Below, piece by piece: positions 6,553-14,516 of a stretch of 35,435 nt of DNA. The notes under the pieces were generated by a model. It searched no databases. It worked only from the letters and a program-made list of their open reading frames with translations, and was not told the origin of the DNA. Numbering within the stretch: the stretch's first letter is position 1; every line of letters begins with the position of its first letter. Origin of the DNA: Actinomadura sp. 7K507 (GTDB lineage Bacteria; Actinomycetota; Actinomycetes; Streptosporangiales; Streptosporangiaceae); NCBI RefSeq assembly GCF_004348425.1, contig NZ_SMKK01000084.1, positions 1-35,435 of the forward strand, written 5' to 3'. Made by a program: the position numbers and the translations under genes.

Positions 6553-7077
6553 TCAGGCACCGCGCTCGATGGCCCGGAGCGAGCGGTCGGTGATGGAGCG
6601 GGCGCCGCGGCCGATGGCCACCATGCCCGACTGCACCAGCTCCTTGATGCCGAACGGCTCCAGGACCTTGATGAACGCGTCCAGCTTGTCACGGTTGCCG
6701 GTCGCCTCGATGGTGACGGCGTCCGGCGCGACGTCCACGACCTTGGCGCGGAACAGCTGGACGGTCTCCAGGACCTGCGAGCGCGTCTCGGCGTCGGCGC
6801 GCACCTTGACCAGCACGAGCTCGCGCTGGACGGACGCCGTGGAGTCGAGCTCGACGATCTTCAGGACGTTGATCAGCTTGTTGAGCTGCTTGGTGACCTG
6901 TTCGAGGGGAAGGTCGGCGACGTTCACCACGATCGTCATCCGGGAGATCTCCGGGTGCTCGGTGACGCCGACCGCGAGGGACTCGATGTTGAAGCCGCGC
7001 CGGGAGAACAGCGAGGCGACCCGGGCCAGGATGCCGGGCTTGTTCTCCACGAGCACCGACAGGGTGTGCAGGCTCAT
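6553..7077 (-). CDS. ilvN: acetolactate synthase small (regulatory) subunit
   Basis: Regulatory subunit that binds valine and activates the catalytic subunit IlvB. The 174-residue length is typical. An N-terminal ACT domain (about 4-80) opens HTLSVLVENKPGILARVASL and contains RRGFNIESLAVGVTE, the usual valine-binding segment. A second ACT-like C-terminal domain contains QRELVLVKV and ends IKELVQSGMVAIGRG. The ATG at 7077 lies five bases after the ilvB stop, indicating translational coupling within the operon. Confidence 0.97.
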   Translation of the reverse strand: MSLHTLSVLVENKPGILARVASLFSRRGFNIESLAVGVTEHPEISRMTIVVNVADLPLEQVTKQLNKLINVLKIVELDSTASVQRELVLVKVRADAETRSQVLETVQLFRAKVVDVAPDAVTIEATGNRDKLDAFIKVLEPFGIKELVQSGMVAIGRGARSITDRSLRAIERGA

Positions 7078-7082
7078 CGGGG

Positions 7083-8831
7083 TCAGTCTCCGTTCTCCCA
7101 CTCGGGCGCCATGTCCCGCGCGATCTTGATGTCGTCGTTGGTGGTGCCGGCCGCGACCATCGGCCAGACCATGGCGTCCTTGTGCACGATGAAGTCGATC
7201 ACGACGGGGGCGTCGTTGATCTCCATGGCCTTGGCGAGGACCTCGTCGACGTCCTCGGCCTTCTCGCAGCGCAGGCCCACACAACCGTACGCCTCGGCGA
7301 GCTTGACGAAGTCGGGGATGCGCTTGGCCGCGTGGAGATTGGTGTTGGAGTACCGCTCGTTGTAGAAGAGCGTCTGCCACTGCCGGACCATGCCGAGGTT
7401 CCCGTTGTTGATCACGGCGATCTTGACGGGGATGCCCTCGATCGCGCAGGTCGCGAGTTCCTGGTTGGTCATCTGGAAGCAGCCGTCGCCGTCGATGGCC
7501 CAGACCGTCGTATCGGGCGCGCCGACCTTGGCGCCCATCGCCGCGGGGACGGCGTAGCCCATCGTCCCGGCGCCGCCGGAGTTCAGGAACGCGCCCGGCC
7601 GCTCGTACTTGATGAACTGCGCGGCCCACATCTGGTGCTGGCCGACGCCCGCGACGTAGTACGCCTCGGGCCCGGCGATCTTCCCGATGCGCTCGATGAC
7701 GTACTGCGGCGACAGCGACCCGTCGTCCGGTTCGTCATAGCCCAGCGGGTACGTGTCGCGCCAGGCGTCGAGCTGCCGCCACCAGTCGGTGTAGTCGGCC
7801 TTGCGTCCGGCCTCGTGCTCGTTCTGCACGGCGACGATCAGGTCGGCGATGACCTCGCGGGCGTCGCCGACGATCGGGACGTCGGCGTGCCGGTTCTTGG
7901 AGATCTCCGCCGGGTCGATGTCGGCGTGCACGATCTTGGCGCGCGGCGCGAACCCGTCCAGCTTCCCGGTGACGCGGTCGTCGAACCGGGCGCCGAGGTT
8001 GACCAGCAGGTCGGAGCGCTGGAGCGCGCCGACCGCGCCGACCGTCCCGTGCATGCCCGGCATGCCCATGTGCAGCGGGTGGCTGTCGGGCAGCGCGCCC
8101 TTGGCCATCAGCGTGGTGACGACGGGCGCGCCGGTCAGCTCGGCCAGCACCTTCAGCTCGCCGGACGCGCCGGCCTTCAGGACGCCGCCGCCGACGTACA
8201 GCACCGGGCGCTCGGCCTGGACGATCAGCCGTGCCGCCTCGCGGACCTGCTTGGAGTGCGGCCGGGTGACGGGCCGGTACCCGGGGAGCTGCGGCGCGAC
8301 GGGCCACTCGAAGCCGACCCTGGCCTGGAGGGCGTCCTTGGCGATGTCGACGAGGACCGGTCCAGGGCGGCCCGTCCCGGCGATGTGGAACGCCTCGGCG
8401 ATGGTGCGGCCGATGTCGCCGGCGTCGGTCACCAGGAAGTTGTGCTTGGTGATCGGCATCGTGATCCCGGCGATGTCGGCCTCCTGGAAGCCGTCCGTCC
8501 CGATGAGGGAGGACGCCACCTGGCCGGTGATGGCCACCATCGGCACCGAGTCCATGTAGGCGTCGGAGATCGCGGTGACGAGGTTGGTCGCGCCCGGCCC
8601 GCTGGTGGCCATGCAGACGCCCACCTTGCCGGTCACCATCGCGTAGCCCTGGGCCGCGTGGCCGGCGCCCTGCTCGTGCCTGACGAGGATGTGGCGCAGC
8701 TTCGCGGAGTCGAAGAGCGGGTCGTAGGCCGGGAGGATCGCGCCGCCCGGGATGCCGAACACGGTGTCGACGCCGACGTTCTCCAGTGCGCGGACCAGCG
8801 CCTGGGCTCCCGTCATCTGTTCGGTCGTCAT
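7083..8831 (-). CDS. ilvB: acetolactate synthase large (catalytic) subunit
   Basis: Thiamine-diphosphate and FAD enzyme that condenses two pyruvates, or pyruvate with 2-oxobutyrate, at the entry to valine, leucine and isoleucine synthesis. It has 582 residues. VDTVFGIPGGAILPAYD (21-37) is followed by the catalytic Glu53 in RHEQGAGHAAQGYA and then SGPGATN. The C-terminal TPP/Mg2+ motif runs DGDGCFQMTNQEL with NNGNLGMVRQW after it. I chose the ATG at 8831 because AAGGA lies nine bases upstream and homologues begin MTTEQMTGAQ. The frame is open further upstream, to 8954, but only by running through the attenuator. Expression is probably controlled by the leader at 8877-8988. Confidence 0.97.
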   Translation of the reverse strand: MTTEQMTGAQALVRALENVGVDTVFGIPGGAILPAYDPLFDSAKLRHILVRHEQGAGHAAQGYAMVTGKVGVCMATSGPGATNLVTAISDAYMDSVPMVAITGQVASSLIGTDGFQEADIAGITMPITKHNFLVTDAGDIGRTIAEAFHIAGTGRPGPVLVDIAKDALQARVGFEWPVAPQLPGYRPVTRPHSKQVREAARLIVQAERPVLYVGGGVLKAGASGELKVLAELTGAPVVTTLMAKGALPDSHPLHMGMPGMHGTVGAVGALQRSDLLVNLGARFDDRVTGKLDGFAPRAKIVHADIDPAEISKNRHADVPIVGDAREVIADLIVAVQNEHEAGRKADYTDWWRQLDAWRDTYPLGYDEPDDGSLSPQYVIERIGKIAGPEAYYVAGVGQHQMWAAQFIKYERPGAFLNSGGAGTMGYAVPAAMGAKVGAPDTTVWAIDGDGCFQMTNQELATCAIEGIPVKIAVINNGNLGMVRQWQTLFYNERYSNTNLHAAKRIPDFVKLAEAYGCVGLRCEKAEDVDEVLAKAMEINDAPVVIDFIVHKDAMVWPMVAAGTTNDDIKIARDMAPEWENGD

Positions 8832-8876
8832 GATCTGCGTTTCCTTGGGGAGTGAAGTGAGGGCTCGCCGGGCAAC

Positions 8877-8910
8877 AAAAAACCCCCGCCGCCGTGGGGC
8901 GGTCGAGGGG
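8877..8910 (-). terminator. attenuator terminator of the ilvB leader
   Basis: On the minus strand, CCGCC/GGCGG arms (8898-8902 and 8889-8893) with a 4-base loop are extended by an outer CCCC/GGGG stem. They are followed directly by six T residues (8877-8882). It is the only classical intrinsic terminator with a T run that I found in the window, and it sits 46 bases before the ilvB start. That is the expected place for conditional termination. Confidence 0.85.
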
Positions 8911-8911
8911 A

Positions 8912-8955
8912 GGCGCGCAGGACGAGGAGCTTGGTCAGCCTGCGCGCCGACCAAG
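8912..8955 (-). promoter_or_regulatory. alternative leader hairpins of the ilvB attenuator
   Basis: Two mutually exclusive stems overlap the end of the leader peptide. One pairs CTTGGTC with GACCAAG (8949-8955 with 8930-8936, 7 bp). The other pairs GGCGCGCAGG with CCTGCGCGCC (8939-8948 with 8912-8921, 10 bp) and ends one base before the terminator. Ribosome position on the leader would choose between them. Which state favours read-through is not settled by inspection. Confidence 0.7.
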
Positions 8956-8988
8956 TACTACGAGAATGGTGATGAAGGTGTTCTGCAC
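8935..8988 (-). CDS. ilvB leader peptide (17 residues, attenuation)
   Basis: The frame starts at GTG 8988 and stops at TGA 8935. It encodes MQNTFITILVVLGRRAG, with Ile, Ile, Leu, Val, Val, Leu in eight consecutive codons (ITILVVL region). Actinobacterial ilvB genes are known to be preceded by short peptides of this style, ending in a basic Gly/Arg segment. The last codons form part of the overlapping hairpins, and a T-run terminator follows. Ribosome stalling on the branched-chain codons when charged tRNAs are scarce would allow transcription into ilvBNC. The ribosome site upstream is weak. Confidence 0.8.
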   Translation of the reverse strand: MQNTFITILVVLGRRAG

Positions 8989-9030
8989 GAGCCCACTTTC
9001 GCCGATGTCCGGCCGCTGGTCAAATCCGTG

Positions 9031-9041
9031 GACACTGTGTC
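9031..9041. promoter_or_regulatory. palindrome in the ilvB promoter region
   Basis: GACACTGTGTC is a perfect 5-bp inverted repeat around one base, about 45 bases upstream of the leader peptide start. It could be an operator. No well-matched -35/-10 pair could be assigned around it. Confidence 0.3.
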
Positions 9042-9079
9042 TCACATATCAAGACGGCTTTTGGGCGGATCATCGCGGA

Positions 9080-11914
9080 TCATCCCGGGAGGGGCAGCGG
9101 GACGTCGCCGGCCTGGGCGTGGGCTTCGAGGTTCGTCCGCACCAGCGACTCGACCCGCCCGGCCGCCATCGGACGCGCCACCAGGAAGCCCTGCCCGCGC
9201 GGGCAGCCCATCTCGCGCAGCAGTTCCAGCTGCTCGGGCCGCTCGATCCCCTCCGCGACCACGGCCAGCCCGAGGTCGCTGCCGAGCCGCACGATCGTCC
9301 GGGTGAGCAGCGTCAGGGTCTCGTCCGACCCGAGGCCCGCCACGAACGACGGGTCGATCTTGATGATGTCGACCGGGAGCTGCCCGAGGTAGGCGAGCGA
9401 GGCGTACCCGGTGCCGAAGTCGTCGATGGCGAGCCGCACGCCGAGGTCGCGCAGCTCCGACAGGCGCTCCACGTTCTGGCCCGCGTCCTCGACCAGGACC
9501 TCCTCGCGCACCTCCAGTGTGAGGGCCTGCGGCGGCAGCCCGGTCTCCTCCAGCGCCGCCGCGACCGACTCCACGAACCCGGGCGCGGCGATCTGCCGGG
9601 CGGTGAAGTTGACCGACAGGCCGACGTCCCACGAGTCCCCGCGCCACCGGGCGACCTCGCGGCACGCCTCCCGCAGCACCCAGTCGCCGAGCGGGATCAT
9701 CAGGCCGGACTCCTCCGCCGGGCCGATGAACTCCTCCGGCGGCACCGCCTCGCTCCCCCGCCACCAGCGCAGCAGCGCCTCCACGCCGGTCACCCGGGAC
9801 GTCGCGAGGTCCACCACCGGCTGGAACTCGATCGCGAACTCCTCCTCGGCCAGCGCCTGCTGCAGGTCGCTGCCGAGTTCCAGCCGCCGCACGACGTCGG
9901 CGTGCATGTGCGGCGCGTACACCTCGACCCGCCCGCCGCCGAGCTCTTTCGCGCGGGCCATCGCCAGGTCGCCGTTGCGCAGCAGGTCGGCGGCGGTGCG
10001 GCGGAGCCGCCGGCCGGACTCGGATCCGTTGCCGCCCGCGGGCATCTCCTCGTCCCCGGCGAACGCTATGCCGACACTCGCCGTCAGCACGATCTGCTTG
10101 TTGCCGACCTGATAAGGGTCGGCCGAAAGTACCCGCAGGAGCCGTCCGGCGAGTTCGACTGTGGCGCGCGTCTCACTCTCGTCCGGCGGCGGCTGGACGA
10201 GGACGGTGAACTCGTCGCCGCCCCAGCGGGCCACCGTGTCATCGGACTGGACGTTGGCGCGCAGCCTCCGCGCGGCCTGCGCCAGCACCTGGTCGCCGGC
10301 CGCGTGCCCGTCGGAGTCGTTCACCGCGGTGAAGCCGTCCAGATCGACGAACACGACCGCGACCTCCCCGGACGGCTGCCGCGACAGCACCTCCCGGGTG
10401 CGCTCCTCCAGGTAGGACCGGTTGGGCAGGCCCGTCAGCCCGTCGTGGAACGTCAGGTGCGCCACCTGCCGCTGCAGCGCCGCCTGCTCGCTGAGGTCCC
10501 GCGTCGTGACCAGCAGCCGCGAGGGCGCGCCGTCGGAGCCGCTGTAGCGCGAGATCGTGGACTCGGTCGGCAGCCACGTGCCGTCGGCCGCCCGGACGCG
10601 GCACGACACCCGCAGCGCCTCGTCGACGGCCTCGTCGTCCAGGACTTCGAGGAACACCTCCTGGACGCGCGGCAGGTCCTCCGGGTGGACGATCTCGTGC
10701 AGCGGCCGCCCGAGCAGCTCCTCCGGCTCGTAATGATAGGTCCGCAGCGCCCCGGCGCTGGCGTACTGGACGATGGCGTCCAGGTCGCAGATGAGCACCG
10801 CGTCGTTGATGCTCTCCGACAGGGCCCGGAAGTGCTCCTCGCCGGTGTCCACGGCCCGGCGCAGCTCGTCGTTCTCCCGCAGCAGGCCCGCCAGCCGCGC
10901 GATCAGCACCAGCGCCGCCGATCCCGCCGCGATCGAGATGCCGGGTTCGAGGCCGTTCTGCCCGGTGAGCGAGTGGCCCGCGATGAACAGCGCGGCCGCG
11001 GCCGCGATCGCGGCGGGCGCGATGCCCGGCCCGATCATGCGGCCGCACTCCTCGCCGGCCCGCCCGGACGTGTCCTGCCAGGCCTCGTCCGCCACGTCGT
11101 CGGGGATGTCGTCGACGGGCGGCTCCGGCTCGGCGGCCGGGCCCGTCCACGGCACCAGCAGCAGGAGCAGCAGCCCGGCCAGGCGCAGGATGTCGGACGG
11201 GTCGTCGCCCGCCCCGCCGCCGTCCAGCCGGACGAACGTCGTCACGATGTCGGCGGCCGCGATGGCGGTCAGCGCGCCGTACCCCATCCAGGCGAGGCGG
11301 CGGTGCCCGCGCGCGGCGCCGAGGACGAACGGCAGCGCCCCGCAGACGAACACGATGCCGATCAGCGGGTACAGCAGCTCCAGCACGAACTCCGCCGGCG
11401 TCTCACCCGACTCGTGGTAGAGCGTGCCGAACAGTGCGACCCAGCCGAGCACGAACAGCGCGCAGGCGCACACGTAGGTGTCGGCGGCGTACCGCAGCCA
11501 CGTCCCCGCGTCCCGGGGCACCCTGATCGGCGCGACCAGCCCGACGACCAGCGCCGCCAGGGCGAACAGGTAGAAGAGGTCGGGCACCGACAGCGACATG
11601 GCGCTGCGGCCGTACCCGTCGGTCAGGGCGCCGCCCACGGCGCCGACGAACCAGGACGCGGCGGCGATGCCGTACCACCGCCAGGAGGCCCGCCAGAGCC
11701 CGCCGGGGGTCGTCTCCGCCGGCCCGTCCGGCCGCCGGGACGCCAGCAGGAGGGAGGTCGCGGCGGCGCCCGCGGCGCCCGCCTCGGCCCAGGCGATGAA
11801 GGCCGTCCCGCCCCAGCCGAGCAGTGAACCGGTGGCGTACAGGACACCGACGACCGCGGCCATGGCCACGGGCAGCGCACGCGGCGGAACCCGCCTGGCG
11901 TTGTCGCCGCTCAT
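9080..11914 (-). CDS. membrane PAS-GGDEF-EAL cyclic-di-GMP protein
   Basis: A 944-residue membrane enzyme likely to make and/or degrade c-di-GMP. The N-terminal part (about 14-340) holds eight or nine hydrophobic segments with a Pro/Asp-rich cytosolic stretch at 255-295. A PAS domain follows at about 357-475, then GGDEF (intact GGDEF at 565-569, FVDLDGF at 522-528) and EAL (EAL at 712-714). EAL catalytic motifs look complete: NFTARQIA, LEVREE, DDFGTGYASL (831-840), IKID (851-854), VAEGIE and RGQGF. The product-inhibition RxxD site before GGDEF is replaced (QSDD). ATG 11914 is preceded by GGAAGGGA. It lies just upstream of ilvB on the same strand, like CdgF in Streptomyces as I recall it. Net activity cannot be read from sequence. 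Confidence 0.92.
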   Translation of the reverse strand: MSGDNARRVPPRALPVAMAAVVGVLYATGSLLGWGGTAFIAWAEAGAAGAAATSLLLASRRPDGPAETTPGGLWRASWRWYGIAAASWFVGAVGGALTDGYGRSAMSLSVPDLFYLFALAALVVGLVAPIRVPRDAGTWLRYAADTYVCACALFVLGWVALFGTLYHESGETPAEFVLELLYPLIGIVFVCGALPFVLGAARGHRRLAWMGYGALTAIAAADIVTTFVRLDGGGAGDDPSDILRLAGLLLLLLVPWTGPAAEPEPPVDDIPDDVADEAWQDTSGRAGEECGRMIGPGIAPAAIAAAAALFIAGHSLTGQNGLEPGISIAAGSAALVLIARLAGLLRENDELRRAVDTGEEHFRALSESINDAVLICDLDAIVQYASAGALRTYHYEPEELLGRPLHEIVHPEDLPRVQEVFLEVLDDEAVDEALRVSCRVRAADGTWLPTESTISRYSGSDGAPSRLLVTTRDLSEQAALQRQVAHLTFHDGLTGLPNRSYLEERTREVLSRQPSGEVAVVFVDLDGFTAVNDSDGHAAGDQVLAQAARRLRANVQSDDTVARWGGDEFTVLVQPPPDESETRATVELAGRLLRVLSADPYQVGNKQIVLTASVGIAFAGDEEMPAGGNGSESGRRLRRTAADLLRNGDLAMARAKELGGGRVEVYAPHMHADVVRRLELGSDLQQALAEEEFAIEFQPVVDLATSRVTGVEALLRWWRGSEAVPPEEFIGPAEESGLMIPLGDWVLREACREVARWRGDSWDVGLSVNFTARQIAAPGFVESVAAALEETGLPPQALTLEVREEVLVEDAGQNVERLSELRDLGVRLAIDDFGTGYASLAYLGQLPVDIIKIDPSFVAGLGSDETLTLLTRTIVRLGSDLGLAVVAEGIERPEQLELLREMGCPRGQGFLVARPMAAGRVESLVRTNLEAHAQAGDVPLPLPG

Positions 11915-12433
11915 CGTGCCGTGTCCCTTCCTGCCCCGGTGGAGCGTTCGGTCCCTTGCAGACGCCGCACCGCGCCAGGGGAGAGTTCGGGTTCACGACC
12001 CTCGCCACCTGACAACGGTCGAGATGCCCTGAATCGTGCCCCGCGCGAGGTCGGCGCGGGCCGGCTGCGAACGGGTCGGCTTCGCCTGCCGGGGATCAGC
12101 GACATTGCTGCCCAACCTTCTCAGCGGGCCTGCCGCCCGCCCCTCAGCCGGTGCGACCCGCCAAGGGTGAGAATGCTCGCTACGGGATCACCGTGCTGCT
12201 CAATGTACGTTCGGTATGTCACGGAGCGATTGAGGCTCAGCCTCCTCCCGGCGACAAACGACCTCGTCGAAAGCCGGTTTGGGACGTCCGAAAGCAGATC
12301 GTCACGGATGCGGCGACCTGCCCGGGAACACGCCGAGTGACCGCGTTCGGGTGCGGGTATCGCGGTGTGACGGAAATGAGCCCGGGACGGGAACGGCGGG
12401 CCCCTCGGATCCGTACTACCTACGGGAGGCGCT
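11915..12433. other. divergent intergenic region, no gene supported
   Basis: This 519-base gap separates the GGDEF-EAL gene and the sugar dehydrogenase gene, which are transcribed away from each other. It holds a perfect 7-bp inverted repeat CCCGCGC/GCGCGGG (12040-12046, 12054-12060) and the 13-bp palindrome GAGGCTCAGCCTC (12232-12244). I looked for a c-di-GMP or other riboswitch consensus and saw none. No frame has supportive codon bias plus a ribosome site. Confidence 0.5.
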
Positions 12434-13543
12434 ATGCGAAGGCAGTCCATCGTCCTGTTCTCGGCCGCGGTGTTCCTGGCCGCCTGCGGGTCCCCGTCCG
12501 AGGAGGGGGACGGCGGCGCGCACACACCGCCGCCGCTGACCGCGAGCAGCCCGGAAGGAGCGGGCGGCGGCGGATCCGGCGAGCCGGGCGAGCCGCAGGC
12601 GGTCGCCACCGGCCTGGAGGTCCCGTGGGCGCTGGCGTTCCTGCCCGGCGGCGAGGCTCTGGTGACCGAACGCGACAGCGCCCGCCTGATGCGCGTCACC
12701 CCATCCGGCGAGAAGTCGGCCGTGGCGACGGTGCCTGGAGTGGAGCCCGGCGGCGAAGGCGGGCTGATGGGCGTCGCGGTGTCACCGAACTACTCCGCCG
12801 ACAAGCTCGTCTACCTGTACTTCACGGCGGCGTCCGACAACCGCGTCGTCCGCGCCACCTACGACGGCGGCGAACTCGGCGACCTCGAACCCGTCGTCAC
12901 CGGCATCCCGAAGGGCGGCAACCACAACGGCGGCCGGATCCAGTTCGGACCCGACAAGATGCTCTACATCGCCACCGGCGAGGTCGGCGACACCGGACTG
13001 TCCCAGGACAAGGAATCCCTCGGCGGCAAGATCCTCCGCGTCACGCCCGACGGGAAGGCCGCCCCGGACAACCCGTTCGGCAACCTCGTCTGGACGTACG
13101 GCCACCGCAACGTCCAGGGCCTCGCCTGGGACGACGAGGGCCGCCTCTACGCCACCGAGTTCGGCCAGAACCGCTTCGACGAGATCAACCTCATCGAGAA
13201 GGGCAACAACTACGGCTGGCCCGAAGTCGAGGGCACCGGCGACAACGAAGAGTTCACCAACCCGCTCCTCACCTGGACGACCGACGAGGCGTCCCCGTCT
13301 GGCCTCGCCTACGCGGACGGCTCCCTCTGGGCCGCCGGGCTCCGCGGCGAACGCCTCTGGCAGGTCCCCGTCGACAACGGCAAGGCAGGACAGCCCACGG
13401 CCCACTTCAACTCCGACTACGGCCGTCTCCGCGCCGTCGTCCAGGCCCCCGGCGGCTCCCTGTGGTTCACCACCAGCAACGAGGACGGCCGAGGCGACCC
13501 CGCGGAGAACGACGACCGCGTCCTCAACGTCCCTCTCGGCTGA
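12434..13543 (+). CDS. PQQ-dependent sugar dehydrogenase-type lipoprotein
   Basis: A 369-residue exported protein of the soluble glucose/sorbosone dehydrogenase beta-propeller family. The signal peptide ends in lipobox LAAC with Cys18, so it should be anchored outside the membrane, followed by a Gly/Ser/Pro linker to about residue 55. The propeller starts VATGLEVPWALAFLPGG and contains GEGGLMGVAVSP. GNHNGG contains His164 at the catalytic-base position. Blade motifs KILRVTPDG, YGHRNVQGLAW and FGQNRFDEINLI are typical. Substrate is unknown; several relatives do not oxidise glucose. The start is set by GGGAGG five bases before ATG 12434. Confidence 0.9.
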   Translation: MRRQSIVLFSAAVFLAACGSPSEEGDGGAHTPPPLTASSPEGAGGGGSGEPGEPQAVATGLEVPWALAFLPGGEALVTERDSARLMRVTPSGEKSAVATVPGVEPGGEGGLMGVAVSPNYSADKLVYLYFTAASDNRVVRATYDGGELGDLEPVVTGIPKGGNHNGGRIQFGPDKMLYIATGEVGDTGLSQDKESLGGKILRVTPDGKAAPDNPFGNLVWTYGHRNVQGLAWDDEGRLYATEFGQNRFDEINLIEKGNNYGWPEVEGTGDNEEFTNPLLTWTTDEASPSGLAYADGSLWAAGLRGERLWQVPVDNGKAGQPTAHFNSDYGRLRAVVQAPGGSLWFTTSNEDGRGDPAENDDRVLNVPLG

Positions 13544-13632
13544 GGCCATTTCAAGATCCCCGTCAGCGCAGGCCGCTAACCTGCCTCCAGGTCATCACCC
13601 TGATACCGGTGACGCTTCCGGAGTACCACTTC

Positions 13633-13722
13633 ATGCGCGAGCACGATCTCCAGGCCCTCGTAACCCACTGGCGCGACAAGGACACGGACATCCTCGACAT
13701 CCACCGCCCGGCCGCCATCTGA
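13633..13722 (+). CDS. possible 29-residue small protein
   Basis: ATG 13633 follows GGAG at a ten-base spacing and opens 29 codons to TGA 13722. The peptide begins MREHDLQALVTHWRDKDTDI and ends HRPAAI. Third positions are almost all G or C, like real genes here, and the frame extends upstream to a GTG at 13609. It lies 90 bases after the sugar dehydrogenase on the same strand. It may be a genuine micro-protein or the tail of a decayed gene. I do not recognise a family. Confidence 0.3.
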   Translation: MREHDLQALVTHWRDKDTDILDIHRPAAI

Positions 13723-13729
13723 CACCCGG

Positions 13730-13753
13730 CGTCGGCGTTCCCTCCGGCCGACG
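13730..13753. terminator. hairpin between convergent genes
   Basis: CGTCGGC (13730-13736) and GCCGACG (13747-13753) are perfect 7-bp arms around a 10-base loop. They lie between the plus-strand unit ending by 13722 and the minus-strand Uma2 gene whose stop is at 13759. Confidence 0.5.
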
Positions 13754-13758
13754 TCGCC

Positions 13759-14379
13759 TCAGTACTCCAGCGCAGCCCAGTCCACGGTGATCGGAATCGG
13801 CGCCGGAACCACGGGCGGCCCTCCGGCCTCGTGCTTCATCAGCGTCCCTATGTGCTTGTAACATCCGGTCGCCTGGTCGAGCTGGTATTGCTCGATCACG
13901 GATACGCCGGTGGCGTCGAGACGCACGATCCAGTAGTGCGGTATCCCCGCCCTCGCGTATTCGGCATGTTTGTCGGCAGTGTCCTGGAGTTCCGAGCCTG
14001 GCGAAATGACCTCGACGACCAACAAGGCGTGCTCAGCACGTAGACGCTCCTTGTTCTCGCGATCAAGGCATCGATAGAGAACGACGTCGGGCCGCCGGAT
14101 AGTGAGCGGTATGTCGTGGAGCCGCAGATCCACGTCGAAGTCGAACTCGATGCAGTCGTGGCCACGCTCCATGGCCGACCTGGCATGGCGTTCGATGAGT
14201 CTTTGCAGCCGGTATACCGCCCTCTGGTGATCGCGGGCCGGTGACTCACAGTGAACGACGTAACCGCCCACGATCTCGATCGTCTTCGAGACGTCCTCAG
14301 GGAGCGACTCGTAGTCCTCAGCGGTCATTCGCTCCGGCTGCGGCCGGAAACTCAGCAGCCACTCGGACAGCGCCGCCAT
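13759..14379 (-). CDS. Uma2-family restriction-endonuclease-like protein
   Basis: A 206-residue protein of the Uma2 (DUF820) family, which has a PD-(D/E)XK nuclease fold. MTAEDYESLPED (18-29) is the usual opening, RRPDVVLY carries the active-site Asp98, and LVVEVISPGSE contains Glu123. Asp133 and Lys137 (DTADKHAEYA) and GIPHYWIV complete the signature. These proteins are abundant in actinomycetes and cyanobacteria; their biological role is unsettled. The ATG at 14379 has AGGGAG seven bases upstream, whereas the GTG at 14385 is too close to it. Base composition is a little lower in GC than its neighbours, consistent with a mobile accessory gene inserted beside the gat operon. Confidence 0.88.
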   Translation of the reverse strand: MAALSEWLLSFRPQPERMTAEDYESLPEDVSKTIEIVGGYVVHCESPARDHQRAVYRLQRLIERHARSAMERGHDCIEFDFDVDLRLHDIPLTIRRPDVVLYRCLDRENKERLRAEHALLVVEVISPGSELQDTADKHAEYARAGIPHYWIVRLDATGVSVIEQYQLDQATGCYKHIGTLMKHEAGGPPVVPAPIPITVDWAALEY

Positions 14380-14467
14380 GATCACGCTCCCTGGGATCGC
14401 ACCGCGACTGACGTACGCAGCTTACGGGCCGGGGCAGACATCTGAAGAGTCGCAGGTGCCCATGACA

Positions 14468-14505
14468 GGTCGCCGTCCCCGTGGTGAGGTCACGGAGCGG
14501 CGACC
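14468..14505 (-). terminator. probable terminator of gatCAB
   Basis: GGTCGCCG/CGGCGACC (14468-14475, 14498-14505) forms an outer 8-bp stem. Inside it CCGTG/CACGG (14479-14483, 14491-14495) forms a second stem. It begins 12 bases past the gatB stop codon. There is no T tract. Confidence 0.55.
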
Positions 14506-14516
14506 GGACAAGGGCA

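Noticed and set aside
7182..8855. Plus-strand frame opposite ilvB
   Set aside because: Antisense of a well-supported enzyme gene; no domain signature.
8832..8954. 41-residue N-terminal extension of IlvB
   Set aside because: It would run through the attenuator terminator and leader hairpins; the AAGGA site and conserved N-terminus place the start at 8831.
8894..11827. 977-codon plus-strand open frame opposite the PAS-GGDEF-EAL gene
   Set aside because: Low-complexity Arg/Gln/Pro/His sequence without motifs, while the opposite strand encodes perfect GGDEF and EAL signatures.
12121..12699. 192-codon minus-strand frame overlapping the sugar dehydrogenase start
   Set aside because: It overlaps the signal peptide and lipobox of a solid gene and lacks any motif of its own.
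14380..14385. GTG start for the Uma2 protein at 14385
   Set aside because: It would leave one base between the ribosome site and the start; ATG 14379 has normal spacing.
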